From contig DATMGH010000067.1 of the NCBI GenBank assembly GCA_035555675.1, forward strand, positions 97,787 to 161,786: a DNA stretch of 64,000 nucleotides, in the 5' to 3' direction. The stretch is from Solirubrobacter sp035555675. GTDB lineage: Bacteria; Actinomycetota; Thermoleophilia; Solirubrobacterales; Solirubrobacteraceae. The notes beneath the pieces are model-generated. The model saw only the letters and a program-made list of their open reading frames with translations, was not told where the DNA came from and made no database searches. Positions within the stretch are counted from its first letter, which is position 1; every line of letters starts with the position of its first letter. A program made the position numbers and the translations under genes. Below are positions 8,021 through 16,513 of the stretch, piece by piece.

Positions 8021-8692
8021 CTGCGCAAGCTCCACGATCTGCTCGAACGGCTGCCCGACGACCTCGCCCGGCAGGCGGTCACCCATTCGTCCTGGACCGA
8101 ACGGCGGGCGGACTCCTACGAGCGCCTGGCCTTCCTGGGGGACTCGGTGCTGTCGCTCGCGGTCACGACGCACCTGTACCCGCGGCTGCAGCCGGAGTCC
8201 CACGGCGCCGGGCGGCTGACGAAGATCCGCGCGCAGGCGGTCTCGGGGCGGTCGTGCCGGGAGGTGGCCGAGCGGCTCGGGATCCCGGAGCGCCTGCGGG
8301 CCGCGGCGCCCGAGTCGGTCGCCGGCCCGGCGACGGAGCAGCTGGCGCGCACGGAGCGCGTGCTGGCCTCGGTGATCGAGGCGGTGATCGGGGCGTGCTA
8401 CCTCGAGTTCGGGTACCTGGAGGTGGCGGACGCGGTCGTCGAGGCGTTCACGCCGGAGATCGAGCGCGCGCTGGCCTACCCGGCGGACTTCAAGTCCGCG
8501 CTGCAGGAGCGGCTGGCGCGGCGCGGGGCGACCGTCGCCTACGAGATCGAGGCCGAGGAGGGCCCGCCGCACGAGCGGACGTTCGAGGTGGTGGCGATGG
8601 TCGAGGGGAAGGCCTTGGCGCACGGGTCCGGACGCTCGAAGAAGGACGCGGAGCAGGCGGCCGCGGAAGCCGCCCTGGAAACGCTGGGCTGA
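8021..8692 (+). CDS. rnc: Ribonuclease III, probable CTG start
   Basis: RNase III cuts double-stranded RNA in rRNA and mRNA processing. The catalytic signature ERLAFLGDSVL and the preceding HSSWTERRADSY are both upstream of the first in-frame GTG (8147). That GTG would give a protein without its active site. The frame runs back to the acpP stop with no ATG, GTG or TTG; the first codon suited to start is CTG 8021 (LRKLHDLLERLP), with GAGG about nine bases upstream. This gives 223 residues. The C-terminal double-stranded RNA-binding domain is intact (SGRSKKDAEQAAAEAALETLG region). Confidence 0.9.
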   Translation: MRKLHDLLERLPDDLARQAVTHSSWTERRADSYERLAFLGDSVLSLAVTTHLYPRLQPESHGAGRLTKIRAQAVSGRSCREVAERLGIPERLRAAAPESVAGPATEQLARTERVLASVIEAVIGACYLEFGYLEVADAVVEAFTPEIERALAYPADFKSALQERLARRGATVAYEIEAEEGPPHERTFEVVAMVEGKALAHGSGRSKKDAEQAAAEAALETLG

Positions 8693-8696
8693 CGCC

Positions 8697-11600
8697 GTGC
8701 ACCTGAGCTCGATCAGCCTCAAGGGCTTCAAGTCCTTCCCGGACCGGACGCGGCTGACGTTCTCTCCCGGGGTGTCGGTGATCGTGGGGCCCAACGGCTC
8801 GGGCAAGTCCAACATCACGGACGCGGTGCTGTGGGCGCTCGGGGAGCAGTCGCCGGTCGCGGTCCGCGGGCAGTCGATGCAGGACGTGATCTTCGCCGGC
8901 GGGCACGGCGTGCAGGCGCGCGCCGACGCCGAGGTGGAGGTGGTGCTCGACAACGGGTCGGGCCGGCTGGACCTCCCGGTCGGCGAGATCTCGATCGTGC
9001 GCCGGCTCAACCGCGCGGGGGAGGGCGAGTACCGGATCAACGGCGCGCGCTGCCGGCTCGCGGACGTGATCGAGATCCTGTCGGACACGGGGCTCGGCAA
9101 GGAGATGCACTCGGTCGTCTCGCAGGGGCGCGTGGAGGCGATCGTGACCTCCAAGCCGCGCGACCGGCGGATGCTGATCGAGGAGGCGGCCGGGCTCGGC
9201 AAGCACCGCAAGCGCCGCCGCCGCGCCCAGCTCAAGCTCGAGCGCACGCAGGACAACCTGGACCGCGCGCTCGACGTCGAGCGCGAGGCGCGCACGCGCC
9301 TGAAGCCGTTGAAGCGCCAGGCCGAGGCCGCGGAGCTGCACGAGCGGCTGGAGCGCCAGCTCGACGAGGCGCGCTGGACGCTGGCGCGCGACGCTGCGCG
9401 CGGCGCCCGTGCGGCGCTGGCCGCCGCGGAGGCCGCCGTCGCGGCGGCGCGCGCGGCGGCGGCGGACACCGAGGCGGAGCTGGGGGCGGTGCGCACGCGC
9501 CGCGAGGCCGCGGAGGAAGCGCTGGCGTCGCGCTCGTCGTCGCGCGAGGGGCTGTCCTCCCGGTTCTACTCGGCGCGGTCGTCCGGCGAGCGGATCGGCA
9601 TGCGGCTGGACGCCGCCCAGCGCCTGGCGGCGGAGCTGACCGAGCGCGCGGCGCGCCGTCGCGGCGCGATCGCGCGGCTGGAGGAGGACGCGGCGGCGGA
9701 CAGCGGCGACGACGGCGCGGCGGAGCGGATCGCCGCGCTGCGGGCCGAACTGGAGGAGCTGGCGCAGGACTACCGGGTGCGGCTCGAGCGCGAGCTGGCC
9801 GAGCTGGAGGAGCGCCGTTCGGCGGCGAGCGCGCTGGTCGCGGAGCGCACCGCGGCGGCCCGCGCGGCCGACGGGCGCCGCGCGGAGGGCGAAGCCGCGG
9901 CCGACGCGGCCCGCCGCGCGCGCCGGGAGCTCGACAAGGCCGCCGACCTGGCCCGCCGGGAGTCCGCCCGCGCCGGCGCCGAGCTGGCCAAGGTCAACCA
10001 GTTCCTGCGCGCGAACGCCGGCGCCCCGGGCGGCGCCGCCGCGCTGGCGGACACGCTGTCCGCGGCCCCCGGCTTCGAGCTGGCGCTGACCGCCGCCCTC
10101 GGTCCACGCCTGCGCGCCGCCGTCGCCCCGGACCTCGCGTCGGGCACGACCCTGCTCGCGCGGGCGGGCAAGGACGGCGGCGCGGCCGTGATCGTGCCCG
10201 CGCCGGGCGACCCGGTGCCGCCGGCCGCCGCGCCATCGTCGCCGGCGGGCCCGTCGGCCGCCGTGTCGCCGGCCGCCGCGCCTTCTTCGCCGGCGTCCCC
10301 GTCGGCCGCCGTGTCGCCGGCCGCCGCGCCATCGTCGCCGACCGCCGACCCCACGCCGCCCGCGCCCGGCGCCGAGCCCCTCTCGGCGCACGTCAAGGCG
10401 ACCGGGGACGAGGGGGCGCAGCGGCTCGCGGCCGCCGTCCTGCGCGACGTCTGGGTTGTCGCGGACGTCGACGGGCTCGCGCCCGGCTTCGCGGGCGTCG
10501 CGGTCACGAAGGACGGGCGCGTGTGGTCACCCGCGACGCGCGAGCTGCGCCAGGTCGCGCCCGGCGGCGCCGATCGCGTGCTCGCCGAGCGCAACCGCCG
10601 CGACGCGCTGGTCGAGCAGGTCGAGGTGGCCGCGCAGCGGGAGCGCGCGGCGCTCGCCGACGTCGAGAGCGCGCAGGCCGAGGTGGCCGAGGCGGACACG
10701 CAGCGCGACGCGCTCGACCGCGACGCCCGCGCCGCCGCCCGCGCTCGCGACGAGGCCGCCGAGGCCGAGCGGCACGCGCGCTGGCTGATCCAGCAGCGCC
10801 GCGCGGCGCCCGACGAGGGCCCGAGCGCGGAGCGCAAGGCCCAGGTGGAGTCGGCGATCAAGACCGAGCAGCGGCTCGCCGAGCGCGCCGAGCGCGAGCG
10901 CCAGGAGCGCGCCCGCCGGCTCGAGCACGAGCGCCGCCGCCTGCAGCGCGACGAGCAGCTGCTGCCGGCCGCCAACCGCCTCGCCGCCGCGCTCGAGGGC
11001 GCGGCCCAGGCCGTCGCCACGCGCGTCGAGGTCCTCGAAGCGGAGCTGTCCGCCGACCGCGCCGCGGGCGACAAGCTCGCCGCCGAGCTGCGCGACTGCT
11101 CAGCCGAGGAGTCCCGCGTCCACGCGCGCCTCAAGCAGCGCGGGGAGGAGGTCACGCGCGGCGAGGTCAAGGCCCAGCAGGCGCGCGACCAGGCCACGGA
11201 CGCCGAGCGCGAGCTCACCCGCCTGGCCGACAAGCTCGGCCTCGCGCCCGATCCCGCCGACGAACCGCTCCCCGACGCCGAGCGCGCCGGCCTGGACACC
11301 CGCATCGAGCGCCTGCGCCGCCGCCGCGAGCAGCTCGGCCCGGTCAACCCGCTCGCGCAGGAGGAGTACAAGGAGGCGCTCGAGCACGTCGAGGAGCTCG
11401 AGCGGCAGCGCCAGGACCTGGAGACCGCGCTGCGCGAGCTGCAGACGCTGATCCGCGACACCGACCGCCGCATCAAGGAGGCGTTCGAGGAGACGTTCGC
11501 CGCCGCCGCCAAGAACTTCGAGGAGGTCGTGGCGCAGATGTTCCCGGGCGGCCGCGGCCAGCTGCGGCTCGTGCGCGAGGACGCCGGCCCGCGCCCGGTG

Positions 11601-12029
11601 CTGGGCGGCGCGCAGGCCGAGGAGGCCGCGGCCGCGGAGCCCGACGAGGACGAGGACGAGCGTCCCGACGACAAGCTCGGCGTCGAGATCGAGATCACGC
11701 CCGCCGGCAAGTCGACCAAGCGCCTGACGCTGCTGTCCGGCGGCGAGAAGTCGATGACCGCGCTGGCGTTCCTGTTCGCGGTCTTCCTCGCCCGGCCGTG
11801 CCCGTTCTACATCCTCGACGAGGTCGAGGCCGCGCTCGACGACCTCAACATCGACCGTTTTCTGACCGTGCTGCGGTCGTTCGCCGGCCGTGCCCAGTTC
11901 ATCGTCGTGACGCACCAGAAGCGCACGATGGAGGCCGCCGACTCGCTGTACGGCGTCTCGATGGCGGGCAACGGCGTGTCGAAGGTGATCTCGCGCAAGC
12001 TCCCGCGGCAGATGGAGACGGCGGCGTGA
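8697..12029 (+). CDS. smc: Chromosome segregation protein SMC
   Basis: SMC is the ATPase that, as a dimer with ScpA and ScpB, organises and resolves chromosomes. The 1110-residue protein has Walker A GPNGSGKSN at residues 31-39, coiled coils at about 165-430 and 600-930, and the hinge at about 440-600. The ABC signature LSGGEKS is near 1013 and Walker B YILDEVEAALDD near 1038. The hinge carries an Ala/Pro/Ser insertion at about 504-562 encoded by a 48-bp tandem repeat. The GTG start lies four bases after the rnc stop and gives the standard MHLSSISLKGFKSF opening. Confidence 0.95.
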   Translation: MHLSSISLKGFKSFPDRTRLTFSPGVSVIVGPNGSGKSNITDAVLWALGEQSPVAVRGQSMQDVIFAGGHGVQARADAEVEVVLDNGSGRLDLPVGEISIVRRLNRAGEGEYRINGARCRLADVIEILSDTGLGKEMHSVVSQGRVEAIVTSKPRDRRMLIEEAAGLGKHRKRRRRAQLKLERTQDNLDRALDVEREARTRLKPLKRQAEAAELHERLERQLDEARWTLARDAARGARAALAAAEAAVAAARAAAADTEAELGAVRTRREAAEEALASRSSSREGLSSRFYSARSSGERIGMRLDAAQRLAAELTERAARRRGAIARLEEDAAADSGDDGAAERIAALRAELEELAQDYRVRLERELAELEERRSAASALVAERTAAARAADGRRAEGEAAADAARRARRELDKAADLARRESARAGAELAKVNQFLRANAGAPGGAAALADTLSAAPGFELALTAALGPRLRAAVAPDLASGTTLLARAGKDGGAAVIVPAPGDPVPPAAAPSSPAGPSAAVSPAAAPSSPASPSAAVSPAAAPSSPTADPTPPAPGAEPLSAHVKATGDEGAQRLAAAVLRDVWVVADVDGLAPGFAGVAVTKDGRVWSPATRELRQVAPGGADRVLAERNRRDALVEQVEVAAQRERAALADVESAQAEVAEADTQRDALDRDARAAARARDEAAEAERHARWLIQQRRAAPDEGPSAERKAQVESAIKTEQRLAERAERERQERARRLEHERRRLQRDEQLLPAANRLAAALEGAAQAVATRVEVLEAELSADRAAGDKLAAELRDCSAEESRVHARLKQRGEEVTRGEVKAQQARDQATDAERELTRLADKLGLAPDPADEPLPDAERAGLDTRIERLRRRREQLGPVNPLAQEEYKEALEHVEELERQRQDLETALRELQTLIRDTDRRIKEAFEETFAAAAKNFEEVVAQMFPGGRGQLRLVREDAGPRPVLGGAQAEEAAAAEPDEDEDERPDDKLGVEIEITPAGKSTKRLTLLSGGEKSMTALAFLFAVFLARPCPFYILDEVEAALDDLNIDRFLTVLRSFAGRAQFIVVTHQKRTMEAADSLYGVSMAGNGVSKVISRKLPRQMETAA
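10221..10340 (+). repeat. In-frame 48-bp tandem repeat inside the SMC hinge
   Basis: Copies of CCGGCCGCCGCGCC begin at 10221, 10269 and 10317, an exact 48-base period with about 2.5 copies. Each unit encodes 16 residues of the type PAAAPSSPAGPSAAVS. The array lies between two hinge segments (ending GGAAVIVPAPGD, resuming GAEPLSAHVKATG). Because 48 is a multiple of three, copy-number change would lengthen the loop without shifting the frame. Confidence 0.85.
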
Positions 12030-12044
12030 CCGCACCCGTCGCGC

Positions 12045-13223
12045 CTACGGCGTTGTCGTCGGCAGGGTCCTGACGCGCGCGATCTCGGCGCGCTCGTGCT
12101 GCACGCCGGGGCTGTCGTGGCCGTGGGCGAGCGCGATCTCGTGGGCGAGGTCGAAGGCGACGTGCAGGACGTGCTTGGCGTTGTGGTGGGCGCGGTGGCC
12201 CTTGCCGGAGCGGATGAAGCGCTTGCGTTGCCGGCGTGAGCTGCAGACGGCGTCGAGCTCGGCTTCGGTGAGGGTGCCGTTGGCGACTTCGGGTGCGAGG
12301 ACGGCGCGGAGGAAGTCGCGTTCCTGCCGGCCGGTTCTGCGCATGACGACGAACAGGAGCACGAGGACGAGGACGGCGAAGGCGATCACGCCGAGCAGGC
12401 CGACGAGCGTGCCGGCGCCGATCGCGGCGATCCCGTCCCAGGTGCCGTGCGCGAGCATGCCGAGGAGCATCAGGCCGAGGCGCCGGGGTTGGATGGCCGT
12501 GCCGATCGCGTAGATCAGGCCGCAGCAGAAGAGTGCGCTGTAGAGCGTGTGGGAGAAGATCCCGGAGGCGGCGCGCAGGCCGAAGGTGCCGAGTGACGCG
12601 GTGAGCTGATCGGCGCCGAATCCGGCGATCGCGCTGTTGAAGTCGTAGAGCACGTCCTCGAAGAGCTGGAATCCGAGGCCGATGAAGGCGCCGAGGAAGA
12701 CGCCGTCATAGGGGGTGCGGATCAGCCGGGGTGCGAGGCCGAGCAGCAGGATGAACCCGGCGGCCTTGGACGTTTCCTCGGTGAAGGGCGCGGTCAGGGC
12801 GGGCGCCCAGTCGGTCGCGAACGCCTGACCGAACAGCTTGGGGTAGATGGCCAGCATCGCGGTGTTGGCCGTCAGCGCGAACAGAAAGGTCGCGGGGATC
12901 GCGCCCCAGACGAAGGCGGTCAGCACGAGGTTGCGCGGTTGGCGCTCGTAGTGGTCGCCCAGCCGCAGCAGCGCCAGGAAGATCAGGCCGTACAGCGCGG
13001 TCGCCGTCGCGCCGGCGCCGAGGCCCACACCGACGACGCTCGCGCCGCGGTCGAAGTAGTCGATGAAGTGGATCGCCCCCAGCACCACGAACACGACGTA
13101 GAGCCAGAAGCACAGGTTGTGCGGCTGCCGGAGGCGAAACGGCAGGCCCCAGCCGGTGAGCTCGAGCACCTCGCGCCGGCGCTCCAGAGCGCCGGTGTCC
13201 GCGGTGGTCTCAGCGGCGCTCAT
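12045..13223 (-). CDS. PrsW family intramembrane metalloprotease
   Basis: PrsW proteins are polytopic membrane proteases; the Bacillus founder cleaves an anti-sigma factor. The 392-residue protein has about eight membrane segments. The family's active-site blocks are in order: PFTEETSKAAG (Glu-Glu with Lys), LGFQLFEDVLY, FSHTLYSALF and MLAHGTWD, whose His and acidic residues bind metal. A hydrophilic tail of about 100 residues follows the last segment and is rich in His near HRAHHNAKHVLH. Its ATG overlaps the stop of the upstream membrane protein. The natural substrate is unknown. It converges on smc with 15 bases between the stops. Confidence 0.88.
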   Translation of the reverse strand: MSAAETTADTGALERRREVLELTGWGLPFRLRQPHNLCFWLYVVFVVLGAIHFIDYFDRGASVVGVGLGAGATATALYGLIFLALLRLGDHYERQPRNLVLTAFVWGAIPATFLFALTANTAMLAIYPKLFGQAFATDWAPALTAPFTEETSKAAGFILLLGLAPRLIRTPYDGVFLGAFIGLGFQLFEDVLYDFNSAIAGFGADQLTASLGTFGLRAASGIFSHTLYSALFCCGLIYAIGTAIQPRRLGLMLLGMLAHGTWDGIAAIGAGTLVGLLGVIAFAVLVLVLLFVVMRRTGRQERDFLRAVLAPEVANGTLTEAELDAVCSSRRQRKRFIRSGKGHRAHHNAKHVLHVAFDLAHEIALAHGHDSPGVQHERAEIARVRTLPTTTP

Positions 13224-13870
13224 CGGGACGTCTGCGGGGCGTAGCGGATGCTGTCGATCATGTCGCCGACCTGCCTGCCGGTGGCGGCCATCGCGGCCGT
13301 CGAGCCGGTGAACGTGATCTTGACTCCGGTGTTGCCGTAGACCAGCGCGCTGACCACGCCGGCGCCGTCGACCGTCGTGTAGGCCTGGGCGACGCCGCGG
13401 TCGCCCTGGTCGGTGTGGAAGGGGACGACGTCACTGGAGATATGAAAGGCCTTGTCGCCCGCGAGGGCGTGATCGACCTTGTCGATCTGGCGGAGCAACG
13501 CCGAGGCGTCGCCACGGAACGGGCCGGTCGACACGACGAACGACACCCCGCCCTTGGTCAGCGCGACGTCCTCGCCGGGTGCCCGGCTCCTGGTCAGATC
13601 GGTCGTCAGCAGGCCTGAGTCGACACCCCATCCTGGCTGCGCGTCCATCGTCAGGCCCTTTGCCAGCACGAACACGTCGCCGGCCTTCGTCTGCTGGCCG
13701 TAGCGCAGCCCGTCGTTGACGGCGGGAACGACCACCGTCCACAGCACGAACAAGCCGATCACCACCAGCCCCGGCAACAACGACCGCCGGTCCAAACCAA
13801 AGAACCGATGCTCGACGGGCACCCGCCCCGTGAGCGTCAGGCCGTCACCCCGGCGCCCCTCGCCAGTCAT
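13220..13870 (-). CDS. Single-pass membrane protein coupled to the PrsW-like protease
   Basis: Not a recognised family. The 216-residue protein has a short cytoplasmic start, one membrane segment at about residues 26-47 (LPGLVVIGLFVLWTVVVPAV) and an extracytoplasmic domain of about 165 residues (ending GRQVGDMIDSIRYAP). The ATG at 13870 gives a sensible N-terminus (MTGEGRRGDGL); a longer frame exists upstream but looks non-coding. Its TGA overlaps the protease ATG, so the two are co-translated. A substrate, partner or regulator of the protease is a reasonable inference, not shown by sequence. Confidence 0.8.
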   Translation of the reverse strand: MTGEGRRGDGLTLTGRVPVEHRFFGLDRRSLLPGLVVIGLFVLWTVVVPAVNDGLRYGQQTKAGDVFVLAKGLTMDAQPGWGVDSGLLTTDLTRSRAPGEDVALTKGGVSFVVSTGPFRGDASALLRQIDKVDHALAGDKAFHISSDVVPFHTDQGDRGVAQAYTTVDGAGVVSALVYGNTGVKITFTGSTAAMAATGRQVGDMIDSIRYAPQTSR

Positions 13871-13962
13871 GTGCCGAACGCTACTGACGCACGGGTGCCG
13901 GCGCTCCGGCACGATGGAGGCCACGGCATGACCCGGCCAGAGCCTTCGCATCCCGTACGAAC

Positions 13963-14787
13963 GTGACGCCGGCCGAGAACCCCGTCGGCGAGACCGCGCT
14001 CTGGACGCTCTACCACCGCGCGCTCGCCGCCCGCCGCGGCATCCTCGACGACCCGAAGGCGATCGCGCTGGTCGAAGCGATCGACTACCCCTTCGAGCAG
14101 CGCTTCGGCCGGCGCCGCTTCGCGACCTGGCAGGGCCTGCGCGTCCGCGCCTTCGACACGCAGATCAAGCGCTTCCTGCAGGCCAAGCCGGACGCCACCG
14201 TCGTCGCGCTCGGCGAAGGCCTGGAGACCCAGTTCTGGCGCGTCGGCAACGGCCGCGTCACCTGGGTCACGGTCGACCTGCCCGAGATGATCGCGTTCCG
14301 CGAGCGCCACCTCCCGCCGACCACCCGCACGATCGCCGCGTCCGCGCTCGACGTCAACGCCTGGCGCGACGCGCGACCTGACCTGATCACCGCCCAGGGC
14401 CTGCTGATGTACCTCGACCGCGACGCGGTCCACACCCTGTTCGCGATCGCGCCACCGGCGGCGGTCCTGTTCGACGTCGTCGCCCCCTGGCTGGCCGGCG
14501 CGAGCGCGAAAGCGCGCAGCGAGACCGACGACTTCCAGCCGCCCCCGTGGACCTACACGGCCGACCCGCGGGAGCTCGCGTCGCTCCCGCTCGACGACCT
14601 CCGCCGCGTCCCGCTCCCGCACGCGGGCCACGTGCTCGTCCCGCTGGTCACCCGCCTGGTGCGCGCGATCGACGTCTACAGCGCGCGCACGAGCACGACG
14701 AACGCGAGCACCACCAGCACCGCGAGCACGACGAACGTCGCCACCGCCGCCCGCGCCGCCACGCGCGCGACCCGCCGCGACGCGTAG
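13963..14787 (+). CDS. Class I SAM-dependent O-methyltransferase (LCM/Ppm1-like)
   Basis: Resembles the leucine carboxyl methyltransferase-like family (COG3315) of small-molecule or polyketide O-methyltransferases. The visible fold markers are VVALGEGLETQFWRVG (motif I), TWVTVDLPEMI, ITAQGLLMYLDRDAV and AVLFDVVAPW. The GTG start gives the usual NPVGETALWTLYHRALA opening. The last 35 residues are a low-complexity Thr/Ala/Arg tail (TSTTNASTTSTASTTNVAT) written on the strand opposite the membrane helix of the convergent gene at 14676-15005. The core fold ends before the tail, so the tail is probably a by-product of the overlap. Confidence 0.83.
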   Translation: MTPAENPVGETALWTLYHRALAARRGILDDPKAIALVEAIDYPFEQRFGRRRFATWQGLRVRAFDTQIKRFLQAKPDATVVALGEGLETQFWRVGNGRVTWVTVDLPEMIAFRERHLPPTTRTIAASALDVNAWRDARPDLITAQGLLMYLDRDAVHTLFAIAPPAAVLFDVVAPWLAGASAKARSETDDFQPPPWTYTADPRELASLPLDDLRRVPLPHAGHVLVPLVTRLVRAIDVYSARTSTTNASTTSTASTTNVATAARAATRATRRDA

Positions 14788-15005
14788 CTCGCGTCCGTCG
14801 GCAGCCGCCGCTCCGCGAGCAGCATCAGCACGGCGCCCAACCAGCCCGCGCCGTAGTGCACCCGCTCGGCCTCGATCACCCGCTCGCGCCAGCGCGCCAC
14901 CATCACCCGCGCCTCGCGCCGCTTGCGCACCGCCCGCCGCGGCAGCCGCTCCAACCGGGCCTCCCAATAGGAGAGCGATTCACGAGCTTCAGGCAGAACG
15001 GACAC
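14676..15005 (-). CDS. Small membrane-anchored protein, antisense to a methyltransferase 3' end
   Basis: Unrecognised 109-residue protein. A basic amphipathic N-terminal part (SYWEARLERLPRRAVRKRRE) is followed by a segment YGAGWLGAVLMLLAERR. A C-terminal membrane helix of about 18 hydrophobic residues then ends at the stop (VVLAVLVVLAFVVLVRAL). A GTG at 15005 with GGAG a few bases upstream is the likely start, 30 bases from the divergent ftsY ATG. It overlaps the methyltransferase by 112 bases in convergent orientation. The clean hydrophobic helix and the ribosome site argue that it is real; its role is unknown. Confidence 0.6.
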   Translation of the reverse strand: MSVLPEARESLSYWEARLERLPRRAVRKRREARVMVARWRERVIEAERVHYGAGWLGAVLMLLAERRLPTDASYASRRVARVAARAAVATFVVLAVLVVLAFVVLVRAL

Positions 15006-15035
15006 CGGCTCCGAGGATATCCTCCGCGCGACCTC

Positions 15036-16034
15036 ATGGCACGCGACTGGTACGACCTCTTCCTGACCGACCACGGCGCCCCCGTGGACACCCCGGCCGA
15101 GCCCGAGCGCGAGGAGAAGCGCCGCGGCTTCTTCCGCCGCATGCGCGACAACATGCGCAAGACGCGCGAAGCGCTGCAGGCCGAGGTCCAGGCGACCCTG
15201 TTCGAGGGCGACCTGAGCGCCGACACCTGGGAGCGGCTCGAGGAGGCGCTGATCTACGCCGACGTCGGCGCGCGCACGACCGCCCAGGTCGTCGAGGAGC
15301 TCGAGCGCGAGGCCGAGGAGGGCGGCCTCCAGGGCGGCGAGGCGCTCACGAACCGGCTGGCCGAGCTGCTGGCCCAGCTCGCCCGCACCGGCGACGACAA
15401 GATCGACCTGCGGGCGGACCCGACCGTGATCCTGGTCGTCGGCGTCAACGGCACCGGCAAGACGACCACGATCGGCAAGCTCGCCTGGCACCTGCGCAAC
15501 ACGCTCGACCGCAAGGTCGTCATCGGCGCCGCGGACACGTTCCGCGCCGCGGCCGTCGAGCAGCTCGAGCGCTGGGGCGAGCGCGCCGGCGTGGACGTCG
15601 TCAAGGGCCCGGAGGGCTCGGATCCCGGCGCGGTGGCGTTCGACGCGATCGCCCGCGGTCGGGAAAAGAACGCCGACGTGATCATCATCGACACCGCCGG
15701 CCGCCTGCACACGCAGACGAACCTGATGGAGGAGCTGGCCAAGGTCCGCCGCGTGATCACCAAGCAGATGCCGGACGCGCCGCACGAGACGCTGATGACC
15801 GTCGACGCCACGACCGGTCAGAACGGCGTCCGCCAGGCGAAGCTGTTCGGCGAGGCGGTCGGCGTCACCGGGATCATCCTCACCAAGCTCGACGGGACGG
15901 CGAAGGGCGGCATCGCGCTCGCGATCGCCAACGAGCTGAAGATCCCGGTCAAGCTGATCGGCATCGGGGAGCAGCTGGAGGATCTGCGCCCGTTCGACGC
16001 CGACGACTTCGCCAAGGCGCTGCTGGCCGCGTAG
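15036..16034 (+). CDS. ftsY: Signal recognition particle receptor FtsY
   Basis: FtsY is the membrane-associated GTPase that receives SRP-ribosome complexes. The 332-residue protein has a short basic N-terminus (KRRGFFRRMRDNMRKTREAL), the helical N domain, and a G domain with GVNGTGKTTTIGKLAW (G1), DTFRAAAVEQLERW (insertion box), DTAGRLHTQTNL (G3) and TKLDGTAKGG (G4). The ATG at 15036 gives MARDWYDLFL. It shares a 30-base divergent gap with the small membrane protein. Confidence 0.95.
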   Translation: MARDWYDLFLTDHGAPVDTPAEPEREEKRRGFFRRMRDNMRKTREALQAEVQATLFEGDLSADTWERLEEALIYADVGARTTAQVVEELEREAEEGGLQGGEALTNRLAELLAQLARTGDDKIDLRADPTVILVVGVNGTGKTTTIGKLAWHLRNTLDRKVVIGAADTFRAAAVEQLERWGERAGVDVVKGPEGSDPGAVAFDAIARGREKNADVIIIDTAGRLHTQTNLMEELAKVRRVITKQMPDAPHETLMTVDATTGQNGVRQAKLFGEAVGVTGIILTKLDGTAKGGIALAIANELKIPVKLIGIGEQLEDLRPFDADDFAKALLAA

Positions 16035-16071
16035 CGGCTCGCGCTCGAGTGGATACGATCGGCAGAGAGAC

Positions 16072-16503
16072 ATGGATTCCTGGGTGCTCTGGGTGATCGT
16101 GGCGGTGGTGTTCGCGCTCGGCGAGCTGGCGAGCCTGAGCTTCTTCCTGGCGCCGTTCGCGGGCGGCGCGGCGGTGGCCGCCCTGCTCGCGGCGTTCGGC
16201 GCCGGCGCGACGATCGAGTGGGCGGCGTTCCTCGTCGTCTCGGTCGTGCTGCTGGCCGCCCTGCGGCCGATCGCGCGCGACCATCAGCGCAACCGGGGCA
16301 CGATCAGGACAGGGACCGCGAGGCTGGTGGGGCAGACGGCGACGGTCGTCGAGCGCATCGAGAACGCCGAAGGCGTCGGCTGCGTGCGGCTCGACGGCGA
16401 GATCTGGACCGCGCGCGCGTACGACGACGACCATGTCATCGAGCCGGGGACCAGGGTCCACGTGCTCGAGATCCGGGGCGCCACGGCGCTCGTCAGCGAG
16501 TGA
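16072..16503 (+). CDS. NfeD-like membrane protein
   Basis: The 143-residue protein has two or three membrane helices in its first 65 residues (WVLWVIVAVVFALGEL, then AAFLVVSVVLLAALRP) and a C-terminal OB-fold domain from about residue 78 (GTARLVGQTATVVERI ... VHVLEIRGATALV). That is the short NfeD1b form, which partners with SPFH/stomatin proteins. The next gene, ten bases downstream, is such a partner, so the pair probably forms a membrane microdomain or quality-control unit. Confidence 0.9.
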   Translation: MDSWVLWVIVAVVFALGELASLSFFLAPFAGGAAVAALLAAFGAGATIEWAAFLVVSVVLLAALRPIARDHQRNRGTIRTGTARLVGQTATVVERIENAEGVGCVRLDGEIWTARAYDDDHVIEPGTRVHVLEIRGATALVSE

Positions 16504-16513
16504 GGGAGAACCC

